Positions 35,282 to 43,224 of a DNA stretch of 64,000 bases are shown piece by piece (the first letter of the stretch is position 1; the number at the start of each line of letters is the position of its first letter). A program made the position numbers and the translations under genes. Under the pieces are notes generated by a model. That model made no database searches. It saw only the letters and a program-made list of their open reading frames with translations, and was not told where the DNA came from. The DNA comes from Limnohabitans curvus (lineage in GTDB: Bacteria > Pseudomonadota > Gammaproteobacteria > Burkholderiales > Burkholderiaceae_C): positions 1,798,001-1,862,000 of the forward strand of contig NZ_NESP01000001.1 of assembly GCF_003063475.1 (NCBI RefSeq). The letters run 5' to 3'.

Positions 35282-35325
35282 CCCAAAATCGCCCCACTGT
35301 TAAATACAACAACAGGGGGACAACC

Positions 35326-35781
35326 GTGCGATTACAAGAATTTTTGAGTGCAGATGAGCTGCAACAGTTGGAACAGCTGATTTACGCCAACGTGTACAAA
35401 GCGTTAGCCACGTACCAGCAACAACAACGCCTTGCTGTCATTCAGCGCCAGCAAGACAGCACCAGCACTGTCAAACCTCAAGCAACTAAACGCAAAAAGC
35501 AACTGGCTAGTAAAGTTAAACGCACTCCCCATGTTGCTGCACCCAAGCCGTTACCCCAGCCAAAGCCGCAAGTAACCCCACAACCCAGCATCCCAAAAAG
35601 TTATAACCCCATCAAAGCTGCCAAGCCATTGCCAGCACCTACCCGTGCAGCCATTAAACAGCCCCCAGTAAATCAGGGTGAAAACGCTAGGGCTTTGGGT
35701 AATGTTGACCAGCGTGGGCGTGCCATGTTGCCAAAACACCAGCGCGATACACCCATCTGGGACTTGGTCAACAAGCAATAA
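35326..35781 (+). CDS. Lys/Pro/Gln-rich protein of the palindrome-bounded element
   Basis: 151 residues, starting at GTG behind GGGGGA. An N-terminal helix (LSADELQQLEQLIYANVYKA) is followed by a Gln-rich and then basic, proline-rich linker (KRKKQLASKVKR, PKPLPQPKPQV) and a conserved-looking C-terminus NVDQRGRAMLPKHQRDTPIW. Not recognised. The basic linker suggests nucleic-acid binding or a flexible tether. Last gene before the right palindrome array. Confidence 0.6.
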   Translation: MRLQEFLSADELQQLEQLIYANVYKALATYQQQQRLAVIQRQQDSTSTVKPQATKRKKQLASKVKRTPHVAAPKPLPQPKPQVTPQPSIPKSYNPIKAAKPLPAPTRAAIKQPPVNQGENARALGNVDQRGRAMLPKHQRDTPIWDLVNKQ

Positions 35782-35876
35782 TTCTGCGCTGCCACGCTGA
35801 CAGCTGCGTGGTCAACGTGATTGCATGATGCTGGGACAAATACACGCCCCAACACCCAGCGCACTATGCCCAAATA

Positions 35877-36032
35877 CTTAAGTTAAGGTTTTCGCAGCGG
35901 TGCCAGAAATCTCACACTTGTGAGATATTTTCCAAGCACAAGCGTTACCGCAGTAACGGTCAAGCACCCCAAGCGTCGATTAAATCTACGCTCAAAATTC
36001 GTTTACAAACGAAAAACTAGTTTGCAAACTAG
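35877..36032. repeat. Right palindrome array, inverted copy of 31203-31330
   Basis: CTTAAGTTAAG (35877), ATCTCACACTTGTGAGAT (35909), GTTACCGCAGTAAC (35944), AGCGTCGATT-AAATCTACGCT (35972-35992, one centre base and one mismatch), CGTTTACAAACG (36000, absent on the left) and CTAGTTTGCAAACTAG (36017). Order and spacing mirror the left array. 35782-36159 holds no gene; the part after 36032 has further GC-rich short inverted repeats. Confidence 0.88.
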
Positions 36033-36159
36033 CTTTTGTAGCGACGCCCAGCGCCAGACGCTAGCGAAAACCTGCGACAACGCTGAGAAACCTACTGAGC
36101 AATGCAGCTACAGCTGACGCAGTGACTAGCAGCAAGACGGGCGTTTTCGTACAAGCGTT

Positions 36160-36193
36160 AAAAAACCCGCCACGTTTTACCGAAGCGGGTTTG
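36160..36193 (-). terminator. Rho-independent terminator of minus-strand ompW
   Basis: On the minus strand AACCCGC pairs with GCGGGTT with a longer loop, followed by a T run, 22 bp past the ompW stop. Confidence 0.75.
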
Positions 36194-36215
36194 AACTTAA
36201 GCAGCTTGCGCTGGT

Positions 36216-36959
36216 TTAGAAGCGGTAGCCCAGTCGAATTACATAATCCATTGTATTGAGCTTAGCGTCGCCAGTTGTTGTTACAGGTCCGTTAAGTCCT
36301 GATCCTGGAGCTGCTGGGCCAACAAATGTAGCGGTAGTTTTAATTGGTATGTAACTTACTGAACCGTTGATGCTCCATTTCTCATCAACGTTGTAAATCA
36401 CACCTGCGTTATAGACTGGTGCCCAAGATGAGCTGAAACCAGCAGAAGTGCTTGCAAGGGCAGCGACGGTTGTGTCGGTGCTATTGGTTGATACATTGTG
36501 AAAAGATACACGTGATACACCAAAGCCGACATATGGTCGCCATTGGTCATTTGTTGTGCCGAAGAAGTATTTTGCGACTGCCGTAGGAGTCCAGATTTTC
36601 ATTTTGGCAGCCGCTGGATGCGATTGTGGTGCACTACCGTTGGGCATGTACATGTCTTGCGTGAATTCGGCAGGAATGCCGATAGTGAACTCTCCACCAA
36701 TTTCATCTGTAAACATGTGAAGCAAACCCATTGACACAGTGGTTTGATTGCCGACACTAGCGTTAGCATCTACCAGCTTTCCCGTGAAATAAGCACCCGT
36801 GCTTCCTGGGCCAACCGAGGTCATCTTGTCGAGTGAGACATTGGGATTGATTGAAGCCAAACCCACGCTAACAATGTTATCCCCAGCCTTCTGGGCAAAT
36901 GCGCCAGATGCCGCAACCAACGCAGCACAAGCCAAAGCGATTTTTGAAATAGAAGTCAT
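36216..36959 (-). CDS. OmpW-family outer membrane protein, paralogue of the one at 1330
   Basis: 247 residues. The signal peptide MTSISKIALACAALVAASG is identical to that of the gene at 1330, cleavage AFA/QKAGDN; WRPYVGFGVSRVSFHNVS and the C-terminal YVIRLGYRF mark the OmpW barrel. Loops differ strongly from the paralogue (for example MYMPNGSAPQSHPAAAK), suggesting divergence of exposed surfaces. ATTGGAGACGGAC precedes the ATG at 36959. Downstream partner of the porin at 38255, as in the unit at the window start. Confidence 0.9.
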   Translation of the reverse strand: MTSISKIALACAALVAASGAFAQKAGDNIVSVGLASINPNVSLDKMTSVGPGSTGAYFTGKLVDANASVGNQTTVSMGLLHMFTDEIGGEFTIGIPAEFTQDMYMPNGSAPQSHPAAAKMKIWTPTAVAKYFFGTTNDQWRPYVGFGVSRVSFHNVSTNSTDTTVAALASTSAGFSSSWAPVYNAGVIYNVDEKWSINGSVSYIPIKTTATFVGPAAPGSGLNGPVTTTGDAKLNTMDYVIRLGYRF

Positions 36960-36989
36960 GTCCGTCTCCAATATGTTGTTTTGAAATTC

Positions 36990-37026
36990 AAAAAAGCCCC
37001 ACCACTTTTGCAAGGGATGGGGCTTT
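36990..37026 (-). terminator. Rho-independent terminator of the minus-strand porin (38255)
   Basis: AAAGCCCCATCC pairs with GGTGGGGCTTTTTT on the minus strand; same hairpin as at 1263. Confidence 0.85.
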
Positions 37027-37067
37027 AGGTCTTTTTAAATCCTCAACTGGCAAAGCCAGCGTGGGAA

Positions 37068-38255
37068 TTAGAAGGACTTGCTAACGCCGAGAGCGTAACG
37101 TGTTTGTGCATCACCGGCGAAGCCAGTAGTAGCTGCGTTACCGCCAGTTGCGTAGTTGATACGGTCAGCACGGAAGTATGCACGAGCAGTCTTGCTGAAG
37201 TTGTAGTTCACGCCCATACCCTTCAAGCTACGGTCGTAAGCGCTGGTCGCGACTTGGTCGGTAACTTTGGCCACTTGACCCAACACGTCCCATTGACCCA
37301 TAGTGTACGTAGCGCCAATTTGTGAGCTTTTACCCTTGAAAGAGTCATTGCTAGATTTGAATTGACCCAAACCAGCGTGCAACTTCAAAGCTGGCAACAC
37401 AGCGTAAGTAGCGCCCAACAAATTTTGGGTGCTAGTCAAGTTAGCGCCGATAGTTGTAGAAGTTCCAGCAGTTGGGTTAGTTGTACTCATGTTGTATGTC
37501 ACAACGTTGTTTTCACCAGTTGAGTACTTGATGCTGCTGTACATCGCGTCGATAGGACCTTGGGTATAACGCAAAGCGAATTCTTTAACTCCAACGGTAT
37601 TGCCTGACTTGGTAGAAGTCGTTTGGTTATCGTTCTTAGGTGTGTAGCTCAAATGACCGCTGAAGCCAGAGAACACAGGTGAAGAGTACTGCAGTGTGTT
37701 GTTGATACGGATGGAGCGAATACCAGCGTGGGCCTTAGCGTCGGCGGCTTCAGAAGCAGAAGCAACACCAATTTGGTCTGTAGCGCTAGTACCAACGCCG
37801 TTTGCGATCGAGAAGTTAGAGCTGTATGAAGATCCAATAGCTGTCGAGAAAGCAGGAGCAGCAACGGCTGTGGCGTTGGTCAATGTGAAGCTGTTTGGTG
37901 TACCCAAACGCACAGTGCCGTACTTGGCGCTGGTCACATCCAAGAAGCTTTGGCTGTTAGCGAAACCGCTACGTTGAGCGTTTGCGTATGTAGCTGTTTG
38001 AGATGCACCACCCAAGTCGTTCCAGTCGGTGTTTACAGAGCCACCAACAGACAATCCGTTACCGAGGTCTTCACGGACTTTAATACCGATGGTAGTTGTA
38101 CCAGCGTTAGAACCAACAGACTTGGCATCTTTAGTATTGTCAGTGTTGTTCACAACTGTGTAAGCGCGGTCAAAGTAGCCGTCGATCACGACTGAAGATT
38201 GAGCAAAAGCGCCAGTAGCGGCGAGTGCTGCGATAGCAACGAGGGTTATTGCCAC
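37068..38255 (-). CDS. Gram-negative porin with damaged 5' end
   Basis: Full-length mature porin: QSSVVIDGYFDRAYTV after ATGAFA, typical internal strands, C-terminal LGVSKSF. The start is abnormal. The only in-frame start is a GTG at 38255 without a ribosome site, giving MAITLVAIAALAATGAFA, which lacks the basic N-region. A proper-looking start, TAGGAAAAATC then ATG (38297-38295), lies 40 bp upstream but is out of frame and stops after 12 codons. The break begins at AACCCTCGTTGC, as in the porin at 29050. Possibly silent at present. It pairs with the ompW downstream. Confidence 0.75.
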   Translation of the reverse strand: MAITLVAIAALAATGAFAQSSVVIDGYFDRAYTVVNNTDNTKDAKSVGSNAGTTTIGIKVREDLGNGLSVGGSVNTDWNDLGGASQTATYANAQRSGFANSQSFLDVTSAKYGTVRLGTPNSFTLTNATAVAAPAFSTAIGSSYSSNFSIANGVGTSATDQIGVASASEAADAKAHAGIRSIRINNTLQYSSPVFSGFSGHLSYTPKNDNQTTSTKSGNTVGVKEFALRYTQGPIDAMYSSIKYSTGENNVVTYNMSTTNPTAGTSTTIGANLTSTQNLLGATYAVLPALKLHAGLGQFKSSNDSFKGKSSQIGATYTMGQWDVLGQVAKVTDQVATSAYDRSLKGMGVNYNFSKTARAYFRADRINYATGGNAATTGFAGDAQTRYALGVSKSF

Positions 38256-38297
38256 TGCTAAGCCATCTGATGAATTAAGTCTCTGTCAGGGTTCATG
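38242..38297. other. Junction with AGGGTT direct repeats and an orphan porin start
   Basis: AGGGTT occurs at 38242-38247 (in the porin signal codons) and at 38288-38293, next to an orphan ribosome site plus ATG on the minus strand. The 40 bp between are unlike porin sequence. Reads as the scar of a recombination event that separated a porin start from its body. Confidence 0.5.
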
Positions 38298-38380
38298 ATT
38301 TTTCCTAGGATTTGCGTGTTCATAACTTTCCAGAGTTACGAACTACGTACACCCTTCACCCTTGTTTTGAAAAATCAAAA

Positions 38381-39679
38381 ATGCTCACCCAAACCCCAGC
38401 CAACGAAGATTATTTTTTTATTCCGAAGGCACGCAATTCGCCCATCAAGCAGAGTTTTTCTCTAGTGCAAGGGCTGCCCGAAAAACTCAAGATTTTTCGA
38501 ATCGCGGGAAGTAAGTATTGGCAGGTGCGTTTTTTCAACCACGGCAAGTACATTGCTAAAAGTTTGAAAACGACAGAGAAGCGAGAGGCTGAGTTGTTAG
38601 CGCAGCATTTTTATGCGGATCTAAAAATGCGTGGTGTTGTGAATGAACGAGGCGTTCTGCCAGTGTTGGATGAGATGTCAGCCTACATAGAAAATCAGCG
38701 GCTTTTGCATGATTTGATTCAAGAGGTGTTGGCGACTGAGCAAGAGCGTTTGTGTCGAGATGAGATCACGCTGGGGTCATTTTTGATGACCAAAGGTCGT
38801 TTGGAAGGGTTGGTGTTTGACTTCTTAAAGACTTGCACTTTGAGGCAAATCAAGACCGAAACGATGGAGGCATTCGTTAGTTTTTTAACTGAGAAAAAGC
38901 TGGCGCCGCCAACAATTGTTGGCTACATCGCGTTGATGAGAAAGCTGTTGCGCTTGTTGCTGCGTAAAGAGTTGATCGATAAACATCCGCTATTTCCAAA
39001 GATCAAATCACCACCCAATTCGCGTGGCGCGTTCACGGTGACCGAATACCGCGCTATTTTGAGGAGAGCGAAGACGCTTCGAGGTGTAGCGTTTACGAAT
39101 TGGGGTGATGGCAAGCGTCCTTGGATCAAAAAGAAATACCAGCAAATGCCCGAGTCCATGAACGCCCTGATTCGTTTCATGGTCTATACATTTGTCAGAC
39201 CCGGTGATATTCGACAACTTAAAAATAAACATGTTGAGGTGGTGAAAGGCAGTTTCAATTATTTGCGACTGACACTGCCTGAAGTTAAGCGGCACAAAGC
39301 GCCGATGGTTAGCTTGCCTTCTGCGGTGGGTATTTACGAACGAGTTTTGCAGCGACAAAAAGAGCAGGGGTTTGGCCTGCCCGATGACTATGTGTTCTTT
39401 CCAGAAGAACGAAACCGACGGTTGATGCTTGACATCATCGGCTGGTTGTTCAATTGGATTTTGAAAGAGTTAGATCTCAAGCAAGGGCCGCATGGCACGG
39501 AGCGAACGCTTTACAGTTTGCGGCATACGGCCATCACGTTTCGATTAATTTATGGCGGCAACATTGATTTACTGACCTTGGCTAGAAACGCGCGCACATC
39601 CGTCGAAATGATCGAGAAGTTTTATGCCAGCACGCTGTCAGCAGAGATGAACATCGCTTTGCTGCATGGCAAGCGCTGA
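38381..39679 (+). CDS. Tyrosine recombinase (integrase) beside the second broken porin
   Basis: 432 residues from the ATG at 38381 (an upstream in-frame TTG is less likely). Arm region with FRIAGSKYWQVRFFNHGKY, core-binding helices, and catalytic domain with Arg in FMVYTFVRPGDIRQLK, LRLTLPEVKRHKAPMV, LYSLRHTAITFRL and Tyr in MIEKFYASTL. Clearly homologous to the integrase at 29322 but diverged, so the two did not arise by a recent duplication. It begins 125 bp from a porin break of the same kind. No partner genes follow: the next gene is ordinary chromosome 8 bp beyond its stop, so its own island seems to have been lost. Confidence 0.88.
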   Translation: MLTQTPANEDYFFIPKARNSPIKQSFSLVQGLPEKLKIFRIAGSKYWQVRFFNHGKYIAKSLKTTEKREAELLAQHFYADLKMRGVVNERGVLPVLDEMSAYIENQRLLHDLIQEVLATEQERLCRDEITLGSFLMTKGRLEGLVFDFLKTCTLRQIKTETMEAFVSFLTEKKLAPPTIVGYIALMRKLLRLLLRKELIDKHPLFPKIKSPPNSRGAFTVTEYRAILRRAKTLRGVAFTNWGDGKRPWIKKKYQQMPESMNALIRFMVYTFVRPGDIRQLKNKHVEVVKGSFNYLRLTLPEVKRHKAPMVSLPSAVGIYERVLQRQKEQGFGLPDDYVFFPEERNRRLMLDIIGWLFNWILKELDLKQGPHGTERTLYSLRHTAITFRLIYGGNIDLLTLARNARTSVEMIEKFYASTLSAEMNIALLHGKR

Positions 39680-39687
39680 TCTTGATT

Positions 39688-41352
39688 TCAGCCTAACGAC
39701 CGAATACGCTCCACATGCGCCAACAACGAACGCATGGCCACAGGCCACAAGCGTGGTGGCACATCGTCGTAGGCTTGTCTGACCCAATCGTCCATGCTGC
39801 CTTCAGGGTGTTGTTGCATCACCTTCAAAATTTTGGCTTCGCGTTTGAGGCGATGCGCTTTGAGGTGCGTGATGCACGCACGCGCATCATGCGGCTCATT
39901 CCACAGGTTGCCCAGCACATAGCCGTGGGCGGGCAGGATGAAGTCGATGCGGTCTTGTTCACATGCGGCCAAGAGTTTGTCGAGCGAGTTCAAGTAGTCG
40001 TGCATGTTGCCGTCGGGCGGGTCGATGACGGTGGTGCTGCCGTTGAGCACGTGGTCGCCGCTGAACAACAAGCCATCTTCTTCGAGCACCAAGCACAGGT
40101 GGTTGGCTGCGTGGCCAGGGGTGTGGATGACGCGCAATGTGTGCGTGGCATCTTTGCCTTGCAACACCAAACACTCACCATCATCTAGCTCGCGGTCAGG
40201 GGTGAAGGCACTGTGCGCGCGTGCGGTGGGCTGTGAGGCGAGTCCCAAGATGGGTGGCTTGTGGCCGTGCTGTTCACACAAGGCTTGAAGCGGGGCCGCA
40301 CCGGGTGAGTGGTCAGGGTGCGAGTGGGTGCACACGATGTAGCGAATGTTGCCGCCCGCAGCACGCCACAAACGGTCTAGGTGTTCGGTGTCAGCGGGGC
40401 CGGGGTCGATGGCTGCGTAGCCCGTGTCGGGGTCACCCACCAAATAGCTGTTGGTGCCCGGGCCGGTCATCACGCCGGGGTTGGGGGCGGTGAGGCGTTG
40501 CACGTTTTTCAGCAGCAGCACGGGTTGGTCGGTCACCCAATCGAGGTGGTGCAGCATTTGCCCATCGGGGCAGGTGAGGGCGAGTTCGCCGAAGGGCGCT
40601 TCGTGCTCCATGTAGCGGGCTTCTTTGCCGCCCAACCAGCCGGCGCGTGGGCAGCTGGTGAACCAAGGTTGTTCGCTGGCGCAATCGGCCAACACGCTGT
40701 CCACCGTGGCGTAGCTTTGCAGACGCTCCAGCGTGCGGATGGTGGGGTAAATGATGAAAAAGTTGCCTTCAGCGTGGCGCGCCAAGGCATCGGCAGGGCG
40801 CACCCACACGGGTTCGAATTGTTCTTTTTCGTCAGCGACGGGCGTTTGTGCATCGGGCATACGCGCCACGAGAAAGGGCACGTCAAAACGGCGAGGCAGG
40901 TCGCGGTCGGTGATCCAGTGCGCCAACACAAACACCTCGTCAGCGGCCAGTGTCAATCCGCGTGTGGCGCATTGGGGTGCAAATTTGCCTTGGGCTGCAT
41001 GACGGTCCAGCGCGGCAATGTCTGTGGCGTTGGCCATTTGACCGTTGGCGTGGCGGGCCAGCAAGATGCCCAGTTCTTCAAAGCTTTCGCGGATGGCCGC
41101 GATGGCTTGGGTCAGGTGTAAGTCGCTTTGCGTGGCGCGGCATTTGGCGTGCGGGTGGGCCAGTGCATCTGCGGCGTCAATGCCCCCGCCCGGGAACACA
41201 TAGGCACCGGGTGCAAAGCTGGCGGTCATGGAGCGGCGCGTCATCAGCACTTCTAAGCCTTGTGGGCCATCGCGCAGCAACAGCACGGTGGCAGCAGACA
41301 AGATGCGCGCGGGTTCTTGATGAGGGTGAAGGAGTTGGGTAGAGCGGACCAT
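39688..41352 (-). CDS. NUDIX hydrolase/metallo-beta-lactamase fusion
   Basis: 554 residues. N-terminal NUDIX domain: SAATVLLLRDGPQGLEVLM, GAYVFPGGGIDAAD and the box IRESFEELGILLA near residue 85. C-terminal LACTB2-like metallo-beta-lactamase domain: THSHPDHSPGA near residue 345, then HTPGHAANHLCLV and FSGDHVLNG ligands, ending with a winged-helix tail. LACTB2-type proteins are nucleases or hydrolases; the NUDIX half probably acts on a nucleotide-type diphosphate. The fusion is seen in other Burkholderiales. ATG at 41352 is preferred to GTG two codons upstream. Confidence 0.85.
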   Translation of the reverse strand: MVRSTQLLHPHQEPARILSAATVLLLRDGPQGLEVLMTRRSMTASFAPGAYVFPGGGIDAADALAHPHAKCRATQSDLHLTQAIAAIRESFEELGILLARHANGQMANATDIAALDRHAAQGKFAPQCATRGLTLAADEVFVLAHWITDRDLPRRFDVPFLVARMPDAQTPVADEKEQFEPVWVRPADALARHAEGNFFIIYPTIRTLERLQSYATVDSVLADCASEQPWFTSCPRAGWLGGKEARYMEHEAPFGELALTCPDGQMLHHLDWVTDQPVLLLKNVQRLTAPNPGVMTGPGTNSYLVGDPDTGYAAIDPGPADTEHLDRLWRAAGGNIRYIVCTHSHPDHSPGAAPLQALCEQHGHKPPILGLASQPTARAHSAFTPDRELDDGECLVLQGKDATHTLRVIHTPGHAANHLCLVLEEDGLLFSGDHVLNGSTTVIDPPDGNMHDYLNSLDKLLAACEQDRIDFILPAHGYVLGNLWNEPHDARACITHLKAHRLKREAKILKVMQQHPEGSMDDWVRQAYDDVPPRLWPVAMRSLLAHVERIRSLG

Positions 41353-41480
41353 GGGCACATTATGAAGACGCCGAAGAAATGGGGGCTTATGAGTGTTTAC
41401 CCTTGCGTAAAAGCCGCATGAATTTGAGGCTCGCTTGCATCAACAATTTGACTTAGACAACTTGTTTAGGAGACTTCTGG

Positions 41481-42461
41481 ATGCAACGACGCACTTTCAA
41501 AACCGCGCTGGGCTTGGCCCTGACTTTGGCCGCCCTCAGCGTGCCGCAGCTGGCCGTTGCGCAAGCATGGCCAAGCAAGCAACCGATCAAGTTGGTGGCA
41601 GTGTTCCCACCCGGTGGCTCTGTGGACCAAGTGGCTCGCATCATTGCGCAGCCGTTGCAACAGCAGTTGGGCCAGACCGTGATTGTGGAAAACCGTGGCG
41701 GTGCCTCGGGCGTCATTGGCACAGCGGCCGTGGTGCAAGCGCCCGCCGACGGTTACACCTTTGCCGTGGTGTTTGACACACACGGCGTGAACCCCAGCCT
41801 GAACCCCAGCATGCCGTTTGACAGCAAGAAAGATTTGGTTCCCTTGGTGTTGGTGGGCACTTCGCCCATGGTGCTGGCGACCCACGTGAACTCCGAATAC
41901 AAAACTTTCGCCGATGTCATTGCCGCGGCGAAAGCCAAAAAGAACGTGAGCTTCGGCTCGATTGGCAACGGCAGCTTGGGTCATTTAGCCATGGCTTTAT
42001 TGAGCAAGGACGCCCATGTCGAGTGGACGCATGTGCCCTATAAAGGCGGCGGCCCCATGATGAGCGATGCTGTGGCGGGCCATGTGCCTTTGTCGATTGG
42101 CTCGGTGTTTGTGACCAAGCCACACATTGACAGTGGTCGCATGCGCCCATTGGCTGTGACCAGTAGCAAACGCGCGGCTGACCTGCCCAACGTGCCAACC
42201 ATTGCCGAAAACGGTTATCCCGGGTTTGAAGCGCCGGCATGGTGGGCCGTGTTGGCCTCTGCAAAGACGCCACCTGACATCGTCAAGCGCATGAACGAAG
42301 AACTCAACAAAGTGTTGAAGAACCCAGACGTGGCCAAGAAATTGGATGCACAAGGCATTGATGTGATGGGCGGTAGTGTGGTGCAAGCCAGCACGTTCAT
42401 TGACAAGCAAATGAACATCTGGTCCAAGGTCGTGAAGGACAACAACATCAAGGCAGATTAA
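41481..42461 (+). CDS. Bug-family (TTT) periplasmic solute receptor
   Basis: 326 residues. Signal peptide MQRRTFKTALGLALTLAAL with twin Arg near the start, cleaved after AVAQ. Mature motifs: KQPIKLVAVFPPGGSVDQVA, GQTVIVENRGGASG, DGYTFAVVFDT and VPYKGGGPMMSDAVAGHV. GGAG lies 10 bp before the ATG. Single gene, no membrane components nearby. Ligand unknown. Third Bug receptor of the window. Confidence 0.9.
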   Translation: MQRRTFKTALGLALTLAALSVPQLAVAQAWPSKQPIKLVAVFPPGGSVDQVARIIAQPLQQQLGQTVIVENRGGASGVIGTAAVVQAPADGYTFAVVFDTHGVNPSLNPSMPFDSKKDLVPLVLVGTSPMVLATHVNSEYKTFADVIAAAKAKKNVSFGSIGNGSLGHLAMALLSKDAHVEWTHVPYKGGGPMMSDAVAGHVPLSIGSVFVTKPHIDSGRMRPLAVTSSKRAADLPNVPTIAENGYPGFEAPAWWAVLASAKTPPDIVKRMNEELNKVLKNPDVAKKLDAQGIDVMGGSVVQASTFIDKQMNIWSKVVKDNNIKAD

Positions 42462-42484
42462 TTTCTCAATTGTGTTTGCCAACA

Positions 42485-42512
42485 AAAAAGCCACCCGACG
42501 GGTGGCTTTTTT
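42485..42512. terminator. Bidirectional terminator
   Basis: AAAAAAGCCACCC pairs with GGGTGGCTTTTTT around GAC, with A and T runs on both sides, between the Bug gene and the converging decarboxylase-like gene. Confidence 0.9.
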
Positions 42513-42539
42513 GTTGTGGCAGTTGAACGTCGGCCGTGC

Positions 42540-43097
42540 TTAGCGCGGTGCCTCGCCATCAGGCGTGATTTGCAAAGCCACCAAGAAGCGAGCCACCATG
42601 TTGTAGGTGGCAATGGCGGTGGTGAGTTCGACCAACTCTGTGGTGGTGAAACGCGCTTGCAAGGCTGCAAACAGGCCGTCTTCGACTTTGACATCGCGCG
42701 TCATTTGTGCGGCGTATTGAACCACCAAGCGCTCAATGTCGCCCAAGGCGGCATCGGTCACGGGTTGACGTGGATCGCCTTGCACCACGCGGTTCAAAGC
42801 GTCTAGCTGGTCTTGTGTGCCGCCTGCGGTGAGGAAGTCGGGCGCATGGTGGTGGTACTCGTACTTGGCACCGGTCAACAAAGCCACGGTGCAAATGCCC
42901 AGTTCGCACAGCTTGCGACTGGTCGACAGGCCGGTGCGCACGTTTTTCAAATACACGTTCCAGCCGCGGGCCACAGGCTCGCTCCACAGCAGGGCACGGT
43001 CGAGGTTCATCAGTTCACCGCCGCGACGGGCAAGAATGGCGTCCACCAAGTCTTGGGGTTGGTGTTTTTGTTCGGGGGTCCAGGCAGGAATGCGCAT
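42540..43097 (-). CDS. Carboxymuconolactone decarboxylase/AhpD-like protein
   Basis: 185 residues from MRIPAWTPEQ (the longer frame upstream is not conserved-looking). RALLWSEPVARGWNVYLKNV, then LCELGICTVALLTGAKYEYHHHAP, is the CMD-family core; LVELTTAIATYNMVARFLVAL is its C-terminal helix. A single cysteine rather than the CxxC of AhpD argues against peroxidase-reductase function. Substrate unknown. Confidence 0.83.
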   Translation of the reverse strand: MRIPAWTPEQKHQPQDLVDAILARRGGELMNLDRALLWSEPVARGWNVYLKNVRTGLSTSRKLCELGICTVALLTGAKYEYHHHAPDFLTAGGTQDQLDALNRVVQGDPRQPVTDAALGDIERLVVQYAAQMTRDVKVEDGLFAALQARFTTTELVELTTAIATYNMVARFLVALQITPDGEAPR

Positions 43098-43224
43098 GTG
43101 AGTCAGGTGTTTGTTTGAAAAGAGGCTGCGAGCATAAACGCAAGCGCGTGAAAAGCCTGACCACTCAGCGACATCCATTGGCAGCGCCTGCATGCGCAAG
43201 CTCGGCGTGCCCGATAATCAGGCT

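Noticed and set aside
34977..35303. 108-residue plus-strand frame near the small genes
   Set aside because: It is in another frame from the 35135 gene, whose start has a proper GGAG; the composition is Cys/Leu-rich and random-looking.
31203..36040. Palindrome arrays as a CRISPR array
   Set aside because: The palindromes differ from each other in sequence and spacing and there are no cas genes; repeats are mirrored between the ends instead of tandem.
29051..38293. Firm assignment of attL and attR for a single island
   Set aside because: AACCCTCGTTGC at both porins could partly reflect conserved porin coding sequence; the candidate right junction at 38288 is only a 6-bp match, so the island ends are left as hypotheses.
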